From assembly GCA_036939755.1 (NCBI GenBank), contig JALLAZ010000986.1, positions 1-29,656 of the forward strand: a DNA stretch of 29,656 nucleotides, written 5' to 3'. How positions within the stretch are numbered: the stretch's first letter is position 1; every line of letters starts with the position of its first letter. Made by a program: the position numbers and the translations under genes. The notes under the pieces are model-generated. The model had not been told where the DNA came from. It did no database searches and saw only the letters and a list, made by a program, of their open reading frames with translations. This DNA comes from Stephanodiscus triporus. Lineage: Eukaryota > Bacillariophyta > Thalassiosirophyceae > Thalassiosirales > Thalassiosiraceae. Below, piece by piece: positions 10,526-19,400 of this stretch.

Positions 10526-13165
10526 ATGAAAGACAATAATGAATCTCAAGATGAGTTTAATTCAGAGATAACTAGACGTAGACGGGCTGAACGTATAAGG
10601 ATCCTTAGAGAACGAAGATCTACCTTTTCTCATAATCATCACATTCAGCAAAGGAGAATTCATGACCAACAAATCCAAGAACAACATGTTCAACAACAAA
10701 GGATTGCACGTTCCCAGTTGAGTCATGAACAGAGGAAACAAATCCAAGAACAACATGCTCAACAACAAAGCATTGCACGTTCCCAGTTAAGTCACGAACA
10801 GAGACAACAAATCCAACAACAAGATGCTGAACAACATAGAGTAACATATTCTCGAAGAATTGTAGCACAATCAGGCACATTCAAGATTGCCCTCCAACCA
10901 GTCACAGACTCATCTGTTGAACTATTTTCATGTGGACAAAGATGTCATGTTTGTCAGTACTGCCATGCTCTCAAATGGCCAGCAGAAGTGTCACTTGGAA
11001 GTATATGCTGTTTCTTTGGACAAAGTTGCAGCCTCATCCAATTATTTCCAAGACCGTTTCCACAACCACTTCATGACTTGCTGAAATTTGATTTATCCAG
11101 CAATGAGACTTCATGTCTATCACCTGGTCTAATAAGGCTATTCCGTCATCATATTCGCCAGTACAACTGCGCTCTTCAGATGGCATCTTCACAAATAAAG
11201 ATTGCCAACCCACCTCAAGGTATTTCCATGATCGCGATTAAAGGTGCAATTCATCATTTAATGGGTCCTTTGGTTCCTGCTCAAGATGAACAGCACCAGT
11301 TTGCTCAACTCTACATCATTGACAATCATCACTCACAAGTTAATCTTCGTATGAGCCATTTGGGAGGAGCTAATTCCAAGCTTAACCATGAGGTACTTCG
11401 CAGGCTTCAGAATATGCTTCACCAAGTAAATCCATTTGTGCAACGATTTCGGCAGGTGATTGACATGATAAATGACAATGAGCGTCTCATCGAATATCAA
11501 ATTACTATTAATACGGATGGTTCAGTTGATCATAGACGGTATAATAGACCAACAGGACATGGTCAAGATGAGTTGGCAGGTTACATTCCAGGGGATGAAG
11601 TAAATGAGACAACTGATCATCGATCAATTCAAATTAGAGCCAGAGGTATTCAAAATGATCCAACACATGGACTTCAGTTCATCAATGATTATCATGGTAA
11701 CTACGATAGTCTTCATTTCGTGTTATTTCACCCTCAAGGAGAATTTGGTTGGCATCCAAACATTCAACGAAATCCACCTCAGCATTATAGAACCAACAGA
11801 CATTATGTAATTGACCTTGAAGAAAGAAACTTACCTACAAGACAACGCCATGTGTCAAGCAAAGAGTATGCTGCATTTTTCATGCACGATCGAGATCCAC
11901 CTGACAATGCGCTATTTATATATGGAAAACGTTTGTTTCAAGAATGGTTAGTGGATCAATTCAGCAAAGTAGAATCTCGAAATTTACATTACCTCCGTAC
12001 CCATCAGCGCGAACTACATGTTGAACAATATCACTTATTTGCTGATGCTGTAGCTACTAAAGAGGGTCAAGTCGGGAATATTGGTCGACCGATAATTCTT
12101 CCATCAAATTATACTGGCAGTCCACGTCACATGAACCAATTATTTCAAGATGCCATGGCAATAGTGCGGAATCGAGGCACTCCATCACTCTTCTTAACTT
12201 ATACATGCAACCCAAATTGGATTGAAATTAAGCAAGAATTGAAAGATGGAGAGGTTCCCAACGACAGGCCTGACCTCATATGTCGTGTATTCAAGATGAA
12301 ATTCGATGAATTCATGAAGGACTTGACAAAAGGTAACGTGTTTGGGAAAATTACTGGACACATTCATGTCATTGAGTTCCAAAAAAGAGGATTACCGCAT
12401 GCACATATTCTACCTATATTGTCTTCAGAGGATAGACCAAGAACTACTGATGACTATGACAAGTTTGTATGTGCTATGCTTCCTGACAAGGTTGTTAATC
12501 CCATCTTATACAAAAATGTCACTTCCTTCATGCTTCATGGACCATGTGGAGCTCTCCATCCTAATTCTCCATGTATGAAAGATGGGAAATGCAAATTTGG
12601 TTATCCAAAACCATTTGCCAATGAAACAACTGAGCCAACCAAGAAAGTAAATCCGTTATATAAACGTGAAGATGATGGAAGAACTTTTGTAAATGAAGAC
12701 ACTGGATTTGAATACGACAACCGAAATGTTGTGCCTTACAACAAATATTTGCTACAGAAGTATCAATGTCATATCAATGTCGAAATATGCTCCAATGTCA
12801 CGGCTGTCAAATATTTGTACAAGTATGTGTACAAAGGTTCAGATAGAGCAGTAGTTTCAGTTACTCCAATTGAAGATCAAGGTCATCAATCTGAACCAGC
12901 AATAACAGCACACGATGAAATCAAAGATTTTCAAGATGGACGATATATATCTGCATCAGAAGCTGCTTGGAGACTTCTTGATTTTCCACTGCATAGTGAA
13001 TTTCCCAATGTTGTTGGACTGATCGTGCATTTACCAGGAAATGAACCAGTGTACTATGCTCCCACAGATGACCCTTCTGAAATTCTTCACAACATTCCTA
13101 TCATCCAGTTAACAGGTTGGTTTGCCTTCAACAAGATGAAAAGGAAGAATATGAGCAGAGATTGA
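10526..13165 (+). pseudogene. Helitron Rep protein (HUH endonuclease), truncated and frameshifted
   Basis: Helitron Rep proteins nick and join single-stranded DNA during rolling-circle transposition. Read from the ATG at 10526 (preceded by ATATAAAAATTA), the frame gives 879 residues. A charged Gln-rich N-terminus with a 23-residue tandem repeat comes first, then a Cys-rich segment (CGQRCHVCQYCHALKW) typical of Helitron zinc-finger regions. The long Helitron-like N domain follows, with FQKRGLPHAHILPIL holding the HUH motif (His625, His627) and VKYLYKYVYKGS holding tyrosines at 763 and 767, spaced as in the two-tyrosine active site. After LTGWFAFNK the frame ends at 13165, but clear Helitron-like coding continues in another frame (EEYEQRLRL, then LYHDFPSIAVWK) to a stop at 13279-13281. 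The helicase is missing, so it is probably non-autonomous. A sequencing error could explain the frameshift but not the missing helicase. Confidence 0.88.
10671..10830 (+). repeat. 69-bp in-frame tandem repeat within the Helitron ORF
   Basis: The unit starting AAATCCAAGA at 10671 recurs at 10740 and, in diverged and shorter form, at 10809. Being 69 bp, it adds 23 residues per copy (QIQEQHVQQQRIARSQLSHE and so on) without breaking the frame. The result is a Gln/His-rich, probably helical linker before the Cys-rich region. Confidence 0.85.
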
Positions 13166-13897
13166 GATTAGACATCAACGCACAACCACATCCTTCTCTA
13201 AACACTCTGTATCATGACTTTCCATCAATTGCGGTTTGGAAAAAACACCACTTTCCGGTTAGGGGGTCAATTCACATTTAGTATTACCTACATACATACA
13301 CAACTTACTACCACGCTCTACGTGGGAATTACAACAAAACCTACCAAAATCACGGACACAAAACGTTGCACCGGCAGCAACTACTCCTACACTACCTCAC
13401 CTCCCCCGCTGCATCCAGCGCCATCCCCCTCTACACCTACGATAGCACTACCCTCCGCGGCCTCCTCCACCGCTGCCGCCGCTCGGCCGAGATCGCTGAC
13501 GAAGCTAGCGGACTTGCTGTAACATCAGCACCAACCACTCGCCCACCCCCACGGACGCCGCCCACCAACCGCCGGAGATTCGAATCAGTTTACTGACGGC
13601 CAAACGGCGATCCGAACACAAGAAAATATTTAAATCTCCCACTAACGGACAGTAACGGCTTCGACCCCTCATAATCAACTTCAACTCAAACCAATTCAAA
13701 TAATTCAAAAACAGACCGACAACAGACAACAGACGCGGCCGCTTTAAACAAGGGCGCGGCAACGCCCGCCGCTGCCAACGATGGGCGGGGCCTACGTTCT
13801 CCTCCTGTTGCTGACACTCTCATTTTTCAGCTTGCTGACGACCAACGCCACCTCCGTTCTCTACTCCGCCTCCGTGTCTGTTTCCTACCCTCCCACC

Positions 13898-16183
13898 ATG
13901 GCTATCCAAACAAGGACCTCAAAAGTCAAGGCCCCAGCGGCGAAGGCCGACGTGCCTGCTGCCATCCATAAAACCCGCCGCAAGACACGCAGTTCCTCCC
14001 AGTCGCCAACAGGAAGAAATGTCACCGCACATCTCGCCGCCCTCAATCTCCCTCGCCTACGATTCGACGGGGCATTGACGGTACTTGGACACGACGATGG
14101 CCGCAAGGAGCGCGATGATGGGGACGACCTCGATGAGCCGGCCACCGACACTCCCGACGCCCCCTCCCCCCCCGACTCCCCCGTCGGCGTCGAAGATGGG
14201 ATCGCCATGACCTCCACCGACAAACCAGCCCAACAGGTGGTTAGAATCGCTGACGGCTCTCCTCCTCCCCCCGCCTTCGAGAGCCCTAGCAGTTCGAATG
14301 AGGGTGTCGCGCGCGGCTCGGCCCTCAAGAATCCTACCCCAACGCCTCGGGCGGAGGATGCGCCTGCGACGTCACAGAAGCTTTCCCGCGGCCTGGAACA
14401 GGGCTGTAACTACGTCATCGACAGGACCAACAAGCTCTACATTGTGTATGATGAGACCGGCCAGGAGTCGCGATTCCACGTTGAGGACTTCGTGGGCTTG
14501 TTTCCGTCGTGGCCAATTATCGAGTTGTCAATCATCCCGACAGGTAACACGAAGGACGAGCGAATGACGAACTTTGTGAGGTGCTTCGCCGCACTTCTTT
14601 CCGAGATCAAACACGTCGACGCGAGTGCAGCTATCGCCCCCATCAACATCTACGACGACGACAAGGACAATTTCATCGTCGACCGCGCGAGCCTTCCTGA
14701 TAACTTCACGAAGTTGGGGAAATGGCTCATGATCAGCGGAGGGAGCTGGGTGTTCGACAAGAAAGACAAGGGCAATGGCGAGGTCTACGCGAGATTCCGC
14801 CTCAAGTCACAAGATTTGGCCGACGAAATCATCAACCGTGTCTCCTTTGAATTCAACCGATTGGGCGGCTCGCGGCTCAGCAAAAAGTCTATGCAGGCAA
14901 TGGAGACAGAGACCCCCATGATGTTGCTTTTCGTCTGCAACGGCACCGATCATTCGAGCATCATCACAGACGTGCGCCAACTCCTGGACCTCGCCTACCA
15001 AGACATCGATGAGGAGAGAATGATGCCGGAGGAATATGAGAACCGAGACATCCCCAAGTTCGCCCTTAGGCTTAACGTCCCCCGACTTCCAGAGAAGAAG
15101 TCCAGTAAGGACAATAAGGCGTACGACCATATGCGAGAGCAAGGGAAGAAGGCATTCCACCTAGAGGTGGCAAAACCCGACCTGGCGTTCTTCACCTTCC
15201 TAGCCAACCACGCACACAGGATGGGCCTGGACACGAAGTACTTCGGGAAATTTGCGAAGCTCACGGCGACACTAGGCAAGGATGCCCCTCTCAGCGACTG
15301 CGCTCGTCTCCGACGGTGCATCCAGGGTCATCTCAACTTTCATTTGAGCTCAACGTCAATTGTAATTAACGGGATCGACGACCTGGATGCGTCAGAGATT
15401 GTTCGCCATCCAACGACCGGCGTGAAGATTACAAGGGTGTCACTCAGGGATATGCTATACAAGATTGTTCTCTCTAACAAATCCCCGCTCTTCCTTCAAC
15501 TCAGCCAACGACCATCCGGAGAAGTCGACGGTGTCATTCCAAACACGCCCGAGGCGGAGAACTTGGCCGAACGGATCAACGTCCAGGTGGCTGCGTGGTG
15601 CCACTTCTACTGGAAGGATACCAACAAGGGCGGTGATCGGTTCTTCAAGAAGTTGTCCGAGAGAGCTTTCAACGGACACTTGATCCATGAGATTGGCGAG
15701 TGCACATGGGATGCAAAGGAGCAGGCGGTGACGTCCCCACGGAGCCTGTCGGAGATGTCGGCCGTGTACGAATTCGAGAGCCTAGACTGGGTTCAAAACA
15801 TTGTTCAGGCCGATCCACATTCAAAGAAGAAGCACGTGGATCCGACGGCGGCGTTCAACTTTGAGGACGATTTTTCGGTGGGGACTATCCACGGCAGAAA
15901 CGAGGCTGTTTCTAACAGGAAAGTCGGGGCGAGCGCAACGGAGGCGATTGAGGTCGTTGATGATGACGACGTCAGTGTCATCTCCTCCGCGACGCAGAAC
16001 GGCCTCGCGGCCGCGGGTGGAATCCGGGTTGCCTCCGGTTCCACGCCCCCAGTCATCGGCCTCACCGCCGAGGCTACCCCCGCCGGAGCGACAGGGTCTG
16101 TACCCGTCGCCGCAGAGGGATCTCCGATCCCCTCTGGAACCGGCCAGGTTGGTAGTGTCGACGGGAGGCCGGGTGGCGAATAG
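13898..16183 (+). CDS. Retrotransposon ORF1 protein, unrecognised family
   Basis: This is the first ORF of the LINE-type element, so by position probably an RNA-binding or particle protein, but I recognise no known domain. I prefer the ATG at 13898 (context CCCACCATGG), giving 761 residues. The frame is also open from an ATG at 13781, which would add 39 residues including a hydrophobic run (LLLLLTLSFFSLL). The N-terminal 170 or so residues are basic, then Pro/Ser/Asp-rich and probably disordered. The middle (CNYVIDRTNKLYIVYDE to about AWCHFYWKD) looks folded, with mixed alpha and beta character. The C-terminal tail is disordered, with an acidic stretch after IEVVDDDD near residue 684. No CCHC knuckles, RRM or clear coiled coil is seen. 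Its stop overlaps the open frame of ORF2 by about 28 bases. Confidence 0.75.
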   Translation: MAIQTRTSKVKAPAAKADVPAAIHKTRRKTRSSSQSPTGRNVTAHLAALNLPRLRFDGALTVLGHDDGRKERDDGDDLDEPATDTPDAPSPPDSPVGVEDGIAMTSTDKPAQQVVRIADGSPPPPAFESPSSSNEGVARGSALKNPTPTPRAEDAPATSQKLSRGLEQGCNYVIDRTNKLYIVYDETGQESRFHVEDFVGLFPSWPIIELSIIPTGNTKDERMTNFVRCFAALLSEIKHVDASAAIAPINIYDDDKDNFIVDRASLPDNFTKLGKWLMISGGSWVFDKKDKGNGEVYARFRLKSQDLADEIINRVSFEFNRLGGSRLSKKSMQAMETETPMMLLFVCNGTDHSSIITDVRQLLDLAYQDIDEERMMPEEYENRDIPKFALRLNVPRLPEKKSSKDNKAYDHMREQGKKAFHLEVAKPDLAFFTFLANHAHRMGLDTKYFGKFAKLTATLGKDAPLSDCARLRRCIQGHLNFHLSSTSIVINGIDDLDASEIVRHPTTGVKITRVSLRDMLYKIVLSNKSPLFLQLSQRPSGEVDGVIPNTPEAENLAERINVQVAAWCHFYWKDTNKGGDRFFKKLSERAFNGHLIHEIGECTWDAKEQAVTSPRSLSEMSAVYEFESLDWVQNIVQADPHSKKKHVDPTAAFNFEDDFSVGTIHGRNEAVSNRKVGASATEAIEVVDDDDVSVISSATQNGLAAAGGIRVASGSTPPVIGLTAEATPAGATGSVPVAAEGSPIPSGTGQVGSVDGRPGGE

Positions 16184-16410
16184 TCATCACCGACCGCTCC
16201 TCTGTATCCACGGGAGGGGGGTCTGGCACCGCGTCGAGTGGATTGTTATGTGGGCAGGTTACTTCACGACGCAGAAGGAACCAGCAACGTACAGCATCAT
16301 ATCGTCGGGCGACATCTGCCAGTCGGCAACGCCAATTACTTGTTACATGTAAGCACCTAAAAGATAACTGCACTAATGGAAAATTCAAAACAACAGAACA
16401 CAAGACAATT

Positions 16411-19400
16411 ATGGAACATTTGAGGATACGGGCAGACAGGTTTCGAAAACAAGGGAGACTAGAGGAGGGCGAGATGGAAGCAATAATTCGGGAAATAAGG
16501 GAGGAGTACGAAGAGAAGGAGGGCAGGGACCAGGCCAGGGGGGAGACCAGGGCGGAGGAACACGCACGGGTGCTAGAGGCGGTGGGAGAGGGCCTCCTCC
16601 AGACGCACGGCACTGCACCCAACAGCAAGCAGGAAGGGATCTTCAGGATGATGTGCGAGAATGCAAACGGGTTCCACAATAGGATCAGTGGGAATCAGAA
16701 GATTGCGAAGGCATTAGACATAAAGGAAGACCTCGACATCGATTGCCTCCTATATTGTGAACATCGTCTGAATCTACGCCATCAGTCCAACGTCAATGAT
16801 TTTAAGCAGATGTTTCAAAGGGAGATAGCCTGCACTGCCGTTGCCGCGCACAACGTCCACGAATGGAAACAGGCGGGGAGGGCGCAGGAAGGCGGGACAG
16901 GCGCGATATGCTTCGGAGACGCAACGGGATATATCAGGAAGGTGGGGAAGGATGAGGAGGGACTCGGCCGCTGGAGCTGGATCCTGCTGGGGGGTTCCGA
17001 CGGGCACATGACGAGATTGATCACAGCATACAACCCTTGCAAAAGTGGGAAGGCAAACTCTGGCACGTCGTACCAACAGCAACGCCGGTACTTCATCATG
17101 AAAAAGCAAGACCTCACATGTCCACGGACGCTGTTCCGTCGCCACCTTACAGCAGCTCTCGAGAAATGGAGGGCCGCCGGAGAAAGATTGGTCTTGTTCA
17201 TGGACCACAACGAGCATGTCTACGACGGAACGCTTGGAAAGACGCTCGGTGACAGGGAGGGACTGAATCTGAGGGAGGTGATCCTGGACAAAACAGGGGT
17301 GCAGACAGGCGCGACGTTCTTCCGGGGGTCTCAACCTATCGACGGTTTGTGGGCGTCATCGGACTTGGACATAAGCAACGCGTGTGTGATGCCATTTGGA
17401 TATGGCGTGGGAGATCACCGCGCATTCATCCTAGATATCCCGCTCGAATCCTTGATCGGAATCAACCCGGTGCGAATAGTCCGCCCGGCCAGTAGACGTC
17501 TGAACAGCCGGATTCCGGGATGCGGTAAAGCCTACATCAAAAGTCTTGAAGGCAATATCATCCGCCATCGCCTCATCGAACGACTGCACGAGGCACACAC
17601 GGGGGAGTACACCGCCGAGGAGAGAGCGAGGAGAGTAATTATTATCGACGAGGAGGGGAAGACATATATGCGACACGCAGAGAAGATATGCCGCAAGATC
17701 AAGTCCTGCCGAATCCCGTTCTCGCCAGAGGCCGCAATCTGGATCAGGAGGGTTCAGGTGTACTACTCCCTCCTCCGCTATCATAAAGGAAGGGTGAAGA
17801 ACAGGGGGAATCTAAAACGTGCCGCGCGGAGATGCAACATCCCCAACCCTCTGGCCATGTCCATGGAAGAGATCTATGAGCGGCTGAAGGAATGCAAACG
17901 GGAATGCGTTTTTTTTCAGGAACACGGAAAACGCTTTCGTCGGAAGCACCTGAATGCCCGGCTCCGGTTGGCTCAGGAAAAGGAGGACGAAGAAGCCATC
18001 AATAAGATCAGCGCCATCATCCAGCGGGAGAAACAGAGGAACTTTTGGCGTCGTCTGAATTACTGCACAGGGAAAAAACGGACCAGAAGCGCGACCACAA
18101 TCCAGGCGGAGGCAGCGGGGGGGGCTATTGTCGAACACACGACGAGGGAACCAGTGGAGCAGACTATATTTACCGAGATACACAACAAGCGGTACACTAT
18201 GGCCGGGGAGGCTCCCATCTGTAACGGTGACCTGTTTGAGGAGTTCGGTTACACATCCAATACAACGGCCGGCCAGGCGGTCCTGGACGGCACATACGTT
18301 GCACCCGCAGGGACCGATCCGGCAACCGTGGACCTGTTCGCGGAGGTGGCGGAAATCCGCAAGCGCGTACCGAAGGATTCGGTCATGACATGCATCACCC
18401 CCCAGCAATGGCAGCGATATTGGCGGGCAGTCAACGAGGAGACATCATCGTCCGAGTCAGGCCTCCACTTCGGCCACTACGTGGTGGGGGGCGCGTCGGA
18501 CATCATCTCTTATTACCACGCGGCTCGGGTGACGGTAGTCATCGCCCACGCCATCCAACTCGAGCGATGGTCACGGGGACTCTCAGTAATGCTGGAGAAG
18601 ACGCTCGGGGTCACCTTGGTTACTAAGCTCCGCGCAATTCTCCTGATGGAGGCAGATTTCAACGCTACCAACAAAATCATCTACGGAAACAGGATGATGG
18701 AGAACGCACGGAGGTACAACCTCATGCCGGAGGAGATCTTTAGCGAACGCAACAGGATGGCGGACGACGGCACGCTGTGCAAGACCCTCTTCTGCGACCT
18801 CGCGAGACAAGCAAGAGTCCCAGCGGCCATCGCCTCCGTTGACGCCTCCAATTGCTACGACAGGATAGCCCATGCTATGGCTTCACTTGTATTTCAAGCG
18901 TTCGGGGTGCCAGGTGCGGCGGCAGAATCAATGCTCGGCACAATCGAGAACATGAAGTTCTTCCTGAGGACGGGGTTTGGAGATTCAACGACCTTCGCGG
19001 GGGGCGGCGTTAGCATCAAGACACAGGGGATGTGCCAGGGAAACGGAGCGTCGCCAGCGGGATGGGCCGTCATCAGCATATGCATCCTCAGCGCCCACGG
19101 GAAAAAGGGCCACGGGGCGAAATTCATCTGCCCGGTGACAAAGCTGGCACGACATCTTTCCGCTATCCTGTATGTAGACGACACGGACATCCTCCACATC
19201 GACCTCACCAAGGACGAGAGGGTCGACGAGGTCCACGAGCGCATACAGGCAAGCGTCAACAGTTGGGGAAACTTACTGATTGCAACAGGGGGGGCCCTGC
19301 AGCCGGCAAAGTGCTTCTACTCAATCATCTCATTCGAATGGATCAACGGCATGTGGCGGTATGCCTCGAACGAGCCAAGGACAGACTTAGGCATCAGCGT

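Larger units (their letters stand above)
10506..13281 (+). mobile_element. Helitron fragment, 5' (Rep) part only
   Basis: The coding content is the N-terminal and Rep part of a Helitron protein. The Pif1-type helicase that should follow is absent. I could not fix either end: the expected 5' TC and the 3' hairpin plus CTRR are not identifiable. The left limit given is where the minisatellite ends, and the right limit is the last position with Helitron-like coding. The A+T-rich base use differs from the GC-richer retroelement that follows. Confidence 0.8.

Noticed and set aside
15805..16679. Antisense frames over the ORF1/ORF2 junction
   Set aside because: Shadows of the retroelement frames; composition is low-complexity and no start context or domain was seen.
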